A DNA stretch of 64,000 nucleotides, taken from Hetaerina americana (taxonomy: Eukaryota; Arthropoda; Insecta; Odonata; Calopterygidae). Location of the stretch: NCBI GenBank assembly GCA_022747635.1, contig JAKTNV010000026.1, positions 5,824,007 through 5,888,006 of the forward strand. The letters are read 5' to 3'. Each line of letters begins with the position of its first letter. The stretch's first letter is position 1. Below are positions 37,273 to 50,368 of this stretch, one piece after another. The notes under the pieces were generated by a model. The model had not been told where the DNA came from, ran no database searches, and saw only the letters and a list, made by a program, of their open reading frames with translations. The position numbers and the translations under genes were made by a program.

Positions 37273-38275
37273 ATAATCGAGGGATGGCCTCAAATGCATA
37301 AAAAACCCATGGAAGATAATTTACTCGGCGTGAAGCTTTCAATTATTACTTTTAAGTCACGTTTTCCGTGCTAGATGTGGGTTTTTCTGTTGATCGTAAC
37401 TTACCTCATTTTTTTTACTGCCTCGGGAAAATCTTCGTCAATTTCAACTCACCTCAGATGTTAATTTCCCCTCTTGTGTCGGCATATTGTCGCTACCGTT
37501 TGTTTACATTAGTTTTTTCCCAACCCTTTCACCTCTTGGAGCCTCCTTTCGGCACCTGCTGGAATTTCCTCGGGGTCAGTCTCAGGAAGGTCGGTAGGCG
37601 GTTGCGGCTCAGCGGATGGCGTACCTGATCCCGGCATGGGTTTTTAATGTTCCGGGGCGTATCTCGCCTCCTGACTACAAAGTAAATGCTAAAGCGATTC
37701 GCAGAATCCTCTATCCCGAACCTAATCCACTAGCGAGAAGGGTAAATCCTATTTTGCTCCGCTCCACAGCGCCTCGATCTATTTCGACTATAATCTAATA
37801 TTCACGCCCCTTCCTTTTGCCACGCATTGAAGTGTGTTGCGTAATTCATTAAAACGGAAAGTATCCCATAAGCCCTGAGAGAGCTGATTCTAGGCTTTTA
37901 CGCATCCAGTGCATACGTGATTAATTCGTTCTACATTTTAAAAAATAAAGTAAAATCTAGGTTGAATCTATATATTGCTCTGGCGGATGAAGGTATGCAT
38001 ATTGTACTGTTTTTGTCATTAATGCCGGGAACAGTAAAGACGTAAATACCAGAGTTTTGACCAAAATAAAATAAGTTTTCCATTTTCTTGCCCTTTGGTA
38101 CCCATCCCCGAGTTATTTATCTATTGTGTATTGTTTATGGGAAACTAAACCATGTCATTTAATGAAGAATGAGGACGGGTTTCTTAAGAAGGGAAATTTA
38201 AGGTTTAATTGAATTACAAGTGTTTGTATTAAAAAAATCTAAACTGAAAAATTAATATTTATTGTTATTACAATT
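37273..38275. other. Non-coding DNA, nothing recognised
   Basis: Frames up to 86 codons occur (37368-37628), without recognised features. The last bases (38264-38275) are the left target-site copy of the SINE that follows. Confidence 0.4.
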
Positions 38276-38556
38276 ATTGTGGGTTGCGGTAGTCCGGTGG
38301 GTAGAGCGCTGGACTGCTGACCAGAGGGTCCCGGGTTTGATTCCCGGGCAAGGCACTCTGGGCACCTGCAGCTCCACCCAAGCTAAAGTGATTTTTCGGG
38401 TACCAGGTCTTCCTGGGAAACCATAACCGGCACAGGGAAAGGAACTGGCCCCCATACCCTGATGGGTGAATTTTCACACACCGTATAGGGCTTAGTACTG
38501 GGTGATCTCTACCATCACCTACTAAATCTACCTTCGGGTTGATTACTGTGTTTATG
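38276..38556 (+). mobile_element. tRNA-headed SINE (SINE-A), complete copy with 12-bp TSD
   Basis: The head carries a tRNA-like A-box region (GGTAGTCCGGTGGGTAGAGC) and a B box GGTTTGATTCC at 38334-38344, both RNA polymerase III promoter parts. The body then runs through the landmarks CACCTGCAGCTCCACCCAAG, TTCGGGTACCAGG, GGGCTTAGTACTGGGTGA and GATTACTGTGTTTATGG. The element is flanked by identical copies of GTTATTACAATT at 38264-38275 and 38557-38568, the mark of LINE-driven insertion. Three other copies lie in this window. I do not know a family name. Confidence 0.85.
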
Positions 38557-38568
38557 GTTATTACAATT

Positions 38569-39939
38569 GCACGATATACATATTTATTTGTTATCAGTGC
38601 TACATAAAACTTCTTGTCTATTTTTTCAGGTGAATAACATGACCCCGTGTTTACGTTGAATATGTTTCGTAAGTACCCATTGTCAAATTTCGATATTTCT
38701 CTTTTCAATAATAAGTGGAATTGGGAAGTTTTATTCTTTTATAAATAGCTAATAGATTCATTAACATTTTTGAGATGGGAATTCGGTCCTTTTCGGAAAA
38801 TTCATTTACTTATTCTAACATAAAGAGTATTTTCTGGTTTTGGGTTTCATATCACATGCCTCTGTTTGATATTAAATAGTCTGTACTCTAGCCTATTGCG
38901 ATTTGATATAAACCAGCTAAAATTCTTCTACTTGTGTATTGTAAAGTAAGGCAATGTTTTTTTACCACATACTGGCTACTCACTTGCCATATGCATTTAC
39001 AATCACTACTTAAAATTCTACTAGATTCTTATCGGTGCATTGTCAATTTTAAAATCATATTTCGACTTCACAGGAGCGAAATTAAATAGCTTCCGTCAAA
39101 CCAACCATCCCAGCATTCAGTTTAATTAATATTAATGGAAAAAGGTAATAAATAATGAATTTCCGAAGTAAAATTTACAGGTGTGGTTTTGCTTAAATAT
39201 AGTGCCAGTTTTTCTCGTCGATTGACAATTCTTTAGAATCATAATGCCTCAATTTAAAAGCCCTCATTCCGTTACGCTCTGAACATTTTGCTAAGCCAAG
39301 CGTAGTCAGTTCTATGAAGTGCGCAGGCATTTTTGAATGGCTTCATTGATCTATTCTTCCTCGTTAAGTAAAATTTGAAAGATCAGCTTAATTTTCATTT
39401 GTTAACTTAACTATTTGAACGTAAATGGATCCTGTGCTATCATACGCAATTTATATTTAGATTATGTACGTGGAACCAAATGACGCCATCAGTATGAGCA
39501 CAATGAAGACGACATAATCATTTTGTTATGAGAATTTTCACGATCGGATGTCTCATAGCCTCAATATGAGCCTTGGCATTAGCCAACGGACATTCTTCCG
39601 CCAGTATCGTCCGCGGCGATAACGGAGGGTAACCAAGGTCCTGTGACTAAGTTTCTTTCTCTTGCGAGCAACAATTTTGCCTCCTTAAGCTGATCTTCCA
39701 TTTATCTGTTGAGCTTTCTCCACGCTCGCTCAATTATCCAGAGTGCCACCCATGGCACACAGATTTCCACGTCGGAAAAATAAATGAGGTTATGAGCCGG
39801 GCGTACACGGTTGGCTGGCCGGGCTGATAAAAATCGATATCTATCGACGAATTGCATGTTAGGATCCAGTGACCATTCATTTCATTAATTATCCCATCGA
39901 TGGAACTCCGCTCGGGTCCTCTTTCCTTGAGTGATTTTT
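38569..39939. other. AT-rich non-coding DNA, nothing recognised
   Basis: No supported gene or repeat apart from the right target copy just upstream. Confidence 0.4.
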
Positions 39940-40450
39940 TCAACCATTGATTTTTATTCGCGCGGAACTAAAGGGAGGATCCAACGGGGATTTTCTTTCC
40001 ACCATCGAGACGAATTTCCGCGCACGAGTCCCTTTCGATCGGGCCCACTCTGCCTCCTCCCCTCATTTTAAACCACACGACCACCATTTCGAGTTTCCAA
40101 TCAATCGCCTCGGGCTTAATATACCCTTATTCGTAATCGACCCCAATTCGCACTCGATTTTCCCCCGGCCGTGTAAACAACCCTAATGATAAGACCCTCT
40201 CGAACGGGAGGGTGAAGGGAGAGAGCGTGCTAATTCGGTTCGGTCCGCGATAGTTTGGGTAGCCAATTTTCGTGTGGAGGAGGGACGATGGGAGAGGAGA
40301 GTTGGGCGGCTAATGGGACAGGTAGATAAACATCTTCGTTGGTCACGGGGAAGGGTAAAAGGGAAGAAGATTTAGACCCTCTTGATCGCCCTTTGTTGGA
40401 CGTCGACTCGCTTCGAGGCGGCGAGAAAACACCCACGAAACTAATCAATC
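39940..40450. other. GC-richer island, pyrimidine then purine biased
   Basis: Up to about 40160 the plus strand is C/T-rich with CpGs. From 40200 to about 40390 it is G/A-rich. Short frames are open on both strands (79 and 72 codons). No protein is recognised. Confidence 0.4.
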
Positions 40451-41686
40451 AACCATTTCGGATCTGGATCCTCTGTTTCTCATTACTCTCAACTTCTAAC
40501 GTCTCGCCCTATCATTTTTGTCACCTAATAGCCAGAGGCTGTTGATTAGAATTTAATGGAAGGCGTGTCGGTGAGTACGCCATATTTTACTCATAAGAAG
40601 TCGTTTTGCGCATGAAACAATATACGGTTTACAGAACGACTAATGGCTTTCTTCTTTCTTTTGTTCCGTCCTTCTCCATTTTGAGCCACTCAAACGGGCT
40701 AAAACCTCGTAACGGTCGGATTTGTGGTCAGGAGCTCGGTGCTCACGGAATTGGAAAAACCTTTCTGCAATTAATGCAACAGGTATAGGTATTTAATGTA
40801 ATGAATGAAGTCCATGGCGATAATAATGTAAATTTCGCAATACTTTTTGAAAAGCAGCTTATTAAAGCGGAGTTTTTACTCAAGGTCTGCTCTATCGGCG
40901 GTGGTAAATGAATTTTGTAGAATTAATACCTTTGGGGAGAAAATTACTCTTTCCTTATGGCCTTCCAGTGTTTTCTTTGTAGCTGCTATGCTTAATAGAA
41001 CTACTGCTGGAACTAAATCAAACCAGGGGGGCTTTCAGGAGAACCTCGTAAAACCTCGGCTATATTATCGATTTATGAAATATTGTTCCAATTTTATAGC
41101 ATATCCTTTCCTGAGGAGATGGAATCGCAATTTATGTACCAATTATCAGTATAAGCATGTAGGTTTTTCATGCGGTAAAAAAATCACCGCAGTTATCAAT
41201 GAATATTAAAGAAGTGTTAATTCAAAGACAATATATCTATTTACGTCTAGTTTTGTATAAACGGCTCATAAATTTGATACTCCCCCAAATATGTGCATGG
41301 AAATGGCACAGGTTAAAAATGGGGGTTTTAAAGAAATAATTGACGTTCGTTCGACATTTTTAAAATATCGTCACCGACGAATGTGGTAGTTTTAAAATGG
41401 TTTCACTGAGTTCAGATGTTTATCACTTGCGACTAGGTTTCTATGTCGGAAAATATCCCGCCCCATTCCCTTTAACCTCATCTCACACCAGAGGATACAC
41501 GCACGATCATGTAGGAGTTGATCTCCCTCTCTCCAAACAGTTGATTCTTCCCCATCCCTCCTCAAGTCCCTCCCCACTCCAAACCCTCCTGCTTATGGTA
41601 TGAGAGGGACTATCAGTCACAGTTAGTATTTTAATCTTAAATATATTATTGAACCGTTTACGTCAATTTTATGGAAATATAATCAA
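40451..41686. other. Non-coding DNA, nothing recognised
   Basis: A 120-codon plus frame at 40847-41209 has no recognisable features and lacks coding-like composition. No repeats were found. Confidence 0.35.
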
Positions 41687-41957
41687 CCATAAACACAGTA
41701 ATCATCCCGAAAGTCGGTTTGGTAGGTGATGGTAGAGTTCACCCAGTACTAAGCCCAACGGCGGGTGAAATTCATACTTCAGGGTAGGGGGTTAGTTCCT
41801 TTCCCGGGCTCAGTTATGGTTTCTCAGGAAGATCTGGTACCCGAAAAAATCACATAACTGGGGTGAAGCTGAGGATGCTCAGAGAGACTTGCCCGGGAAT
41901 CGAATCGGGCTCTGCGGTCAGTAGACCAACGTTCTACCCCTGGACTACCGCAACCCA
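41687..41957 (-). mobile_element. SINE-A copy, minus orientation
   Basis: Read on the minus strand this matches the SINE-A copies at 38276 and 53325 over their whole length. It begins with GGGTTGCGGTAGTCC at the 41957 end, passes the B box GATTCGATTCCCGG and ends with CTGTGTTTATGG at the 41687 end. The B box has one changed base. I could not identify a convincing target duplication, so it is older or its ends are trimmed. Confidence 0.85.
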
Positions 41958-42365
41958 CTTGCAACTATAACAATGATTGGAATTGTACAAGGCTCCATTT
42001 ATTCTAAATATGAACGCTCATATTTGTTTAGCATCATAAAAGTGGCAATCTCCTGGAATCTAAAGATCGGAGGATTTACTCATTTAACAATTGAATGAAC
42101 AGTTAGGTAGAACTTTCCTCAGCAACCATTTTTATTAATCTGCCCTAATTTTATCTCTCTTAAAGGGCTGGTTAATTTTCTCCCCTTTAATATCTGCCTG
42201 TTTAATCAGTTTCTACCGATTTTACTGCCGAAAATCAGAAGGCAGGCATCACATTTTTTTCGGATGGAACAATCATGCATTCAGAACACTTTCACCACTG
42301 CATATTCCACCCTGATTAAGGGTAATATCACGCGTCTTGCCGTTGCCTTATATGCAGAATTAATT
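41958..42365. other. AT-rich non-coding DNA, nothing recognised
   Basis: No supported feature. Confidence 0.4.
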
Positions 42366-42915
42366 GGGTGGGAGGGAGCGAACGTGTACGAACTCCACGC
42401 GGACCTCCGCTTTCCGCCTCACCGCGGCCGCATCTCCGCTGCGCATCTGCGGTTGGCACGAAATCGGGTGCCCCGGCTTATAATGGGGTGGAGGAGGATG
42501 CAAGGGGTGTCGTTGAAATGACTCGCCCCACCCTCCATCTCTACGTGGCGAAGGTCCTCCTCCATGCTCCGTCGTCTTCTCCTTAAGCCCCGGGGAGTAG
42601 GGGAGTCAACTCTCGAGAACCGAACACTCCCGTCCCTGGAATCCCCTTGATTCCAACCCACCCCAACCAACCCACCCTGTGTGCCATTCTCCATCTCCCC
42701 TCTCTCTTGACATCCCTGCTTTCCACTCCCGCCTTGCGCTCCGCCACCCCTCCCCCGCCAACCACACCCGCTAACACCCCAGTCCTGATCCATCTTCCGC
42801 CCAGTTCTCGTGAGACCTCTGTGGAGGGAGGTGGAAGCTCCCTCTCCTCAGATGGCTCCCTCCTCGCCATGCTTTTTCAAGGACCCCACGTTCATCCGAG
42901 GAGACCGCGCCATTA
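42366..42915. other. Pyrimidine-rich GC island (plus strand C/T)
   Basis: The first part (42366-42520) is GC-rich with CpGs. From about 42530 to 42900 the plus strand is C/T-dominated (CCACCC, CTCCC words). Minus-strand frames of 124 and 95 codons are Gly/Arg/Glu-rich by composition. No domain is seen. Confidence 0.45.
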
Positions 42916-45900
42916 GTTCTTAATTTTTTGTAAGTCCCATTTTTTTGTCCCTCCCAAGGTTTCGACTTTCGGGCTCCCTGCCTCCGTTATGCGATTTTCA
43001 GTGGGGGATCCTACTCTAATCTCGTCCTCTTTGACAGTACCGTAGAGTGAAGCTAAAAGTAAGACGAGACGGTAATGATGGAAGGCCGTACGTTGGCAGA
43101 AGGACAGTTGATCTGATGAGAATTCCGAGGTAATGCGCGCAAAAACAATTTTCTTCCGTAATTTAAAGCTCAACCTGCTCGGGAAGAGTTCCCAATTGAC
43201 CGTATTAAAGCTGAATACTACCACGTTATACCTACTCACTATTCCTAATTAACCCTAGGAATTTAATAATAGCTGGATGTTTTAAGGTTACGCTCGAGGT
43301 CATATTAACTGACCCTGTGAAAATCTATTTCATTCCTGTAAAACATTCAATTAAAATTAAATTATGCATGACTCCATTTCAAATTATACATTACGTCATT
43401 TTATTTCCTGACATCGTGCAGGGCAGTAGTGAATGCATTTTTTAAATTTACTGCTAGAAAATTAGGTAATTTACTTAACAGAATTTTAAAGTGGCTTACC
43501 CGTATTTTCATAATCGCCCACGATGTCATTATATATTAACTGCATTTTTCTTTACTCTGTAATTTATAATTGGCAGAAACTCATTGATTTTCAGAATAGT
43601 CGACATTGTCTTTAATCTTGCCCTACATCCTCGGCACGCCTCTAGTTAATTCAATAACCTATTCTTCTGCTGACTTCTCGTGTGCCCGTTTAGTGCAGCA
43701 TACGGTAATATTATGTGTGAAACGTGACCGGTTCATGCTCAAAACTACCACAGCACCTCGACCGTGATTCCATTTGCCGTAATTCGGAAGTTTCCGGGCT
43801 AGTCTCCATCACCTGCAAATCCATTGAGGAAGTGGACGAGTTGAACGAATTGCGCATAGGATTGAACTAACTTCGTTAAAGTGTTTGAGAGCCAAACTTG
43901 CGGAGGCGAAATTGAGGCGTATGAAATTTCAGTTTTCTAAATTTTAATGTGTCGTTAAGTGTGCAGTTGACTTAATTTTATATGAAATGGCACTCAATTA
44001 ACAAATCATGGTTATGCGTTATGAAAACGTTTCATCTTGTAGGTGAAAATGTGCATGTTATTCTGGAAGTGGGAAAATATTTTATTATGATAAATTACGT
44101 TTGAATATGGTCATTTCGGCGACGATGTAGGTCATCGCCCAATACTTGTTCAAAACAATAAAAAGGAATATTTTAATTCCACGGAGCCTAAGTTTTTATG
44201 TTTCACTTTTCCCTCGCCCTTTCGACTGATTATTTTTTATCCTTTCACGAGACAACTATCAATTAACTTACTGTGTCTTAAAAATCTAACATTCTCCTCT
44301 TGGCTTAGAAAGGTCATCCCAGTAGCAGGGAAAGACCTAAGAGGCAAGACCTAAGGCCTTGAGGCCTTGAAATCTAATGTTTTTTTAACCACAAGCATAT
44401 GATACCTATAAATCCAGTGGGGAATGAAAAACGTTCTCAAGCGCGCATTTTACAGGCTCTCTGGCGTGTTAGTTCCAAAATTTCAAGAAGTGATCAATAA
44501 ACTTCGATGTCTCTTCAAGTTTTAAAAATTACTTTCGTTGTCTCAATTCTCAACTTTCACGGCCGTGTTATACATGCTTTGCTAATTAATTTTGCCACAT
44601 TTCGGTTGAGGGTTTTTCTGATGTTGAATGTTTCTACAAAATTCGTTGTACCAGAAGCAAGGTCAAAAGTTAACCCTCTTGAAGGATAAAATTCGGCTGT
44701 GAGTGGTTAATATTTTAAAGCATGTGTATTCTCACACATATACCATTTAAAGATGAAATAATAATGGAAAAAGTTTTCTACGCTAGTCTACGAGTATAGT
44801 GTCATACTTCTAGACTTTAATGAATCCCACTAAGTTAAGCGGGGAGAAAAATGGATAACATAATAAAAGAAAAATTTGAAAAAAGCTATGCGCCAAGTAA
44901 GCTGATTCAATTTTAGAGGCACTCTTCGGGTGTTCATACCTGTCACAGTTATGTGGACTGTGCCCGCTTAATTCTTCTCTTAATAATGCATCTTAAAAAG
45001 ACGAGCGAGTAAAGTAGGGTAATCAGTCGCTCGAAATCTTGCTTTCCCGAACGAGTTGGTAATCGTCCCCCAGGTAAAAATGACGAACATTTCGAGGTTA
45101 GTAAGCCATGAACCACTGACGACTATATCCTGTATTTAATTTATATAAGTATTACCTCCTGTGATTTGTCGATGGTTGAAATCTCAGTGGAATTGAATCG
45201 GTACTTACACGATGGCAGGAACTGCTCTATCTAGCAGTTGAAACAAGGTGTATGCGGGAGTCACCTTAGTGTTGTCTTTGTTTTGTTTCCAACAGCGGCT
45301 GCCTGAAAAGGCTGCGATTGTATATGTAGATGGCTGTATTAATTACTGATGAAAGCAAATGGATTTGGGCGCCCTCTCTTTGGCGTGGCTACTTTTGAGC
45401 GCTACTAGGAGCTTTTATGCCTACGCCGCAATTCATAAATAGCTTCGCTTTTGAATGCCGAAACAACGAAATAATATTGTTTTGGTTGTTGATGCAATTT
45501 AAGTTGGAATAATTCATCTAGTTAACCTGAAAAGCCACTTAACAAAGAAAGGGTAATTCAATATTTTGGGGAAAATAAATCTGCAGTATTAGAAATCTGT
45601 CTTTTCTGTTAGAGCAAGATAATTTTATTGAACAAAGCCTCCGTGAATTAATACATTTGGAAGAATATCATAGTTAATTTGATACCATGTACTTAAGGAA
45701 AAGTTTTAAATATTTAGCCAATGATGAAGGAAAGAAGGGACTTAATTACTTTGAATTGGATATTTTTTACCGTATGTTAATATTAAATAACAAAAGGATA
45801 ATATTTTCCAACATTTTATTTGTTGACCCAGCTCACGTGGAAATGGTATGGTTGAAAAGTATAGGGAACATTTTTTTCCTGGCGTGACTATACGTCGCAC

Positions 45901-46107
45901 CGCGCCGGCCCGGTGGTGGGGGGTCTTGCCTTTGACAGTGCTGCGTGGTTTTTAGTTAAGGAAAATTTAGGTTTAGAGTTTGAAAACATTTACTTATTTC
46001 TATTCATGATTTCGTTGGTTCCGGCCGGTGGACCGAATCGAACATGATTCCTTATAATAATAATATGGGGATATGTTTTCGGTATTACTGGTTCCCATGA
46101 ATTCATA
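42916..46107. other. AT-rich non-coding DNA, nothing recognised
   Basis: No supported gene. A minus-strand 108-codon frame (42913-43239) has no recognisable motif. Short clustered words AAGACCTAAG and GGCCTTGA repeat at 44328-44370. A GC patch lies at 45895-45930. Confidence 0.4.
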
Positions 46108-46109
46108 TA

Positions 46110-46185
46110 CAGGGTGCGGCAACATAACTTCGTTTTTTAAAGGGGTTTTGCTTTTGAAAAAAAGAAGTTATGTTGCCGCACCCTG
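46110..46185. mobile_element. 76-bp palindromic MITE of mariner/Tc1 type
   Basis: The left inverted repeat CAGGGTGCGGCAACATAACT (46110-46129, continuing TC to 46131) is the exact reverse complement of 46164-46185. Partial pairing of T and A runs extends further inwards. TA dinucleotides flank it on both sides (46108-46109 and 46186-46187), as expected from a mariner/Tc1 transposase. The CAGGGT start is shared with the two mariners at 58598 and 59328, but the rest of the repeat differs. It has no coding capacity and would depend on a transposase supplied elsewhere. Confidence 0.9.
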
Positions 46186-46187
46186 TA

Positions 46188-47348
46188 ATTGGAATAAATT
46201 GTGTATCGAATGTACCGCATCAATATACAGTATGCACAGTGGGCATAATATTTAGTGAGAGACTTAATAATGTATAGAAAAGGTGTGCACTCATGTATAT
46301 TCCTCGTGTACTTGGATGTATATATTTGTGTATATTCTTCCATGTATTTGAGAACACTTCATAAATTCATCATTGTAACTGATATACTTCATAGTTTAAA
46401 TTTTTCTTACTGTGGTTTTTCTCCATGACATTTTTTCTGCCTTGTATCAGTTCTCATTGATAATAATAATATTACCGTCATAATATGTTTTCAAACGTTC
46501 ACGGCAACGGAATACGATATATTTAGTTACCTTCGTTGATTATTTTACATCTCATAGCTTAATATAGGATCTGTGTTGAGAGATCCTCTAGGGATAGAAC
46601 CTCAACTTGTAGTTTGATAATAACGGCATCAACCCTTTCCCAATTAAGTCGGCCTATTTTGTGTTCTGCGCACTGCACATGATATCGATTTTTAATTTGT
46701 CATGATAAAACAAGAAATTTTTATCAGAGCTGGGGACAAGGAAACACTTATTATAGTAAACAAATTGTTTCCAATTATACCAGAGTATGGTGTAGATTAA
46801 AAGCGTAGCATTTGGCGTTTGAAATTTTTTCTTCTGTTGAAAGGTTTTCTGCTGGTTTTTAATCACCCAGGAGTTAAGACTGGGGTATTCATGTTTGCCG
46901 TTTTGTGCACAAAAAAAACTCGCCAACGTCCTTCTGTACCAGTGGCTGTATTGAATTATTTTTACATTCGATAATATTTTATTTACCATGAATTCTCGTA
47001 TTTTACAGGCGAGGGGAACATTTTTCATCTTTTGAAATGAGAATATGAGAAATGAGAAATGGGATAATTTTCATAGACCTGCATACTGTGAAGACGTTTT
47101 TAAAATAGTCCTAATAGATGCGAGATACTTATTATTAACAATTGGCAATTGCCAAGAGAAAATTTTCAATTTTATTATTGTATTATCTTTTTCTTGAGAA
47201 GCTGGAACAATGTTATTCATAGTACAACATTTATAAACGCAGTTGATGAAAGGATTTTACTTTAAAATATGCTCTCCGTACAGCCATGAAACCTATGGAT
47301 ACGTCTTCATAAATGAAAGGTCTAAATGATGTTGTCATTTAAGTGATA
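46188..47348. other. AT-rich non-coding DNA, nothing recognised
   Basis: No supported feature. A 124-codon minus frame (46654-47028) is Lys/Asn/Phe-rich, as AT-rich DNA gives, without motifs. Confidence 0.4.
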
Positions 47349-47890
47349 GTTTCGAAAAATTATGATAACTTATTTCATTTTCAGAGAAACTGATGGTGTT
47401 TTTAAGTATTAGCTACTTAGCGTTTTACATCTTCGTAATTATTACGTATTAATGCTTTTATTCTAACATTTTTTGTCCAGGTTCTATATTAAAATCATAT
47501 TTAGGACTTTTAGTGATATGTAATAAACTAACTGCGATGTTTCCATAAAGAAAACTTCATGGCTCATATTTTACAAATAACTATCTAATATTTACTAAGC
47601 ATGTTTTAGATGCTTAAAGCATGTAAAAAGAATGATATTAATATTTTTAACTGTGGCTACTCCTTTTCTGAACGATGCTATTATCCTTATAAAATCTTTC
47701 TTCTCTACGGCAGACTTAGATCCTTACTTTGGTTACGGCAGTGATCAAAAACTTCATGAAGTGGTTATATATGCCATAATTTTAGGGTGCCGCTATGTTT
47801 CGAAATGTTATGATAAATTAGCTTATCTTCGGAGGCACTGATTAGTGTTTTTATTATTAGCTACCCAATGCTTTACAACCTCATTTTATA
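47349..47890 (+). repeat. Diverged direct repeat pair, 450 bp apart
   Basis: The segment 47349-47440 resembles 47796-47890 in the same orientation. Shared ordered words are GTTTCGAAA, TTATGATAA, TTATCTTC/TTATTTCATTTTC, ACTGAT, GTGTTTTTA, ATTAGCTAC and GCTTTACA/CGTTTTACA. The two copies have clearly diverged. It could be a local duplication or two copies of an unknown dispersed repeat. Confidence 0.45.
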
Positions 47891-49879
47891 TTATCATAAC
47901 CTAATAAAACATGTTATGTGATTATGATCAGAAAAAGTTTTGAGAGGTAGGCCAAAAAGATTCTGTCAGCAGTTAGGTTCGCCGGATCAAGACAGAGAAA
48001 GGCATTTCATTAGGAAAATATCCGCTCGTTTGTGAAATCACTGAGTATAATTTGCTGACTTTATAATGATTCTGTTAGGATATTATCACACTAATTTACA
48101 TGGCTGAATTGAAATTTACGATAGGTCGGAAGAGGCCTGCGGTCGCTACTAATATAGAGGATATGTGAATGATTGAATTTCATTAAAAGTTAAATGAGGC
48201 ACCAGACTTTGATTATTTTTTTCTTTCCTGGTATAATACAGTTATTATTGAGAAAGGAAAATTTTACTTCATAGCTGTTGCACCGAAAATAAATGTTTGC
48301 ATTATTTTGGTAAAAGCCCAAAACCAGATGGGCCAATGATTCTTAGGAATGCATTGGACCATGGTAATATAAAGTAAGTATGACAAAGTAAATTATATAT
48401 GTAGCCAAAATAAGTCCGAGGCCAGATGTAGCCAACATCGTAATTAAACGCCCTCCTTAGCGTAAAAAAATACCTTTTTATGCCCTTTACAAAACCGGCT
48501 TACTCCCCATCCGTGATTAACTGTCCGTATTATTCATTAAAATATTGTTTTCTTCGAGACATTTTTGATTTCATCGTTTAGGTAAATGAAAAATTCTGAA
48601 ATGGTCGTCAGCGGTTAGGTTCGAAGCATTTAGCCAGTATTTTAGTTTTGATTGGATGTTCGTCAAACCACCACCGATTGACCAAAGATTAAATAAAAAC
48701 AAAGATGGACAACTTAAAGGTGAACATGCAGTTTCAAGAGAAAACTCTTCCTTATGGTAAATTATAAATTAGCATAAAGTGAATAATTTTACTCTAGCAG
48801 TACTCACTGGAAATGTGAAAAACTGCCCAAATGGGTTAAGGGATTGAAGTTATCAGCCTTCAGAGTCATTCAGTTTCCCAGAGAAAGCCGGCGAAAATTC
48901 ATATATCCAGGGTTTTTTCTAGAGACCAGCGAAACGTAAGACCGTGATTCAAAGCCAATCGGAACGCTCCTCGACTTTCCAATCAGACCCCGAACGGTGT
49001 ATCATTTATGCTGTCACTCCAATGAATCAATCAACATACGCCTGCATGCAGTAATTAATATGGTGAGCTCATTCCTAAAGCATATTTACTCTTTTCACGA
49101 TGTCTAAAAATATTTTTTGTTATGTTTCGTATTTTGGAATCCATTCGCGGGGTAAAAAAAATGTCAATAGGCTTTCCACTAAAAGATTAACCTGGATTAA
49201 CTTTATGTATTTTTGCTTTCATGAAGGGTGGATGATACTTCTACTGTAATTGCAATCTATTGCAATAGGGGAGTATCGTAGGTTTAATACTGCTTATTGT
49301 ATCGTCCGCTAAGCCTATCGTTTATCCTAAGTTATCCGTGAGATTATATTAAAACCTAAAATCTTGCTCATACCGCTGCTTTACTTTTTTCTCGCATTGC
49401 TGTAAACAGTTACATTTTTTCATTCGTTTATTTTAAGGCTTCCCTTTTAGTCCGCATTTGATTATAGTAAATTCTTCGTTATTCTGCTTAGGGGTTGTGG
49501 GATCGTGTAACAGATCCAGATTATGTAAAAGTTACGAATTTAAAATTACCTTGCACAAATTACCTAGATAAGAAGGGTTTGGAGAAGATTAATGTAGAGA
49601 GCGATTGAGAAGATTGATCAGGTAGTTTTAGTAAAAACCTTGCGGGCTTACTGTGTCAAAGAATAACCGTAAGGAAATTTTATGCAGGATAAATATTTGA
49701 CGGTTCTTTTCTCTTTCCACAATTCTTTGTGAAAGAATGTACGCGGGCCATCAGTGTATTTTACTCCCACGTTTAGATTTTATAAATGAGAAAAATTTAT
49801 TTAGGATACTTTCAGTTCCATTAATTTTTCCCTGTGAAGCCTAAGGCTCAACGAACCCTGCGGGCGTTATAATCACAAG
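47891..49879. other. AT-rich non-coding DNA, nothing recognised
   Basis: No supported gene or repeat. Confidence 0.4.
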
Positions 49880-50344
49880 TTGTATGACCGTAGTCGTACC
49901 ACAGATTTCCTTTCCGCTGCGCGACGAGGATATTTTCCACAAATCTCAGAGGGCTCCTGCAAATATTTCTCGCGAGATTTCGACGGGTCTTGGGAGGCAT
50001 GGAAGGGAAGAAGAGAGGAGGAACAGTGGGAATCCTACAAGGGGAAGAAGCAACAATGAGAGGAAACAGCTCGCTCCAACAGAATTGCCGACCATATGAA
50101 CTTGCTACAATTCAGCTCGAAACCCTACCAACGAGGGGCTCGTCCCTCCGGCTTTCCTTCCCTCCCCGTTCTCTCAAAACCTCCCATTCCCAACAAAAGG
50201 CTCCACCAAATAGAAGTGTAAACCGTCGATCAAGTAGCCGAAAGGAGGGAAGGCATCGCCGCGTAGAAGGAATCAAAAAGAGTGCCACTTTACGGAAAAG
50301 TTTCCCTTTTTTTGTCCGAAATTCGACCGAGTGGCGTGCCTCCT

Positions 50345-50368
50345 TGCCGACGAGGACCCTCGTCGGCA
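50345..50368. repeat. 24-bp near-perfect palindrome
   Basis: TGCCGACGAGG (50345-50355) is the exact reverse complement of CCTCGTCGGCA (50358-50368), separated by AC. Eleven GC-rich base pairs around two bases could extrude as a cruciform, or be a binding site for a dimeric protein. Confidence 0.75.

Noticed and set aside
45270..45350. A host exon after TTTGTTTCCAACAG
   Set aside because: The acceptor-like tract is good, but the open stretch after it is only about 15 codons in the best frame and shows no known protein text.
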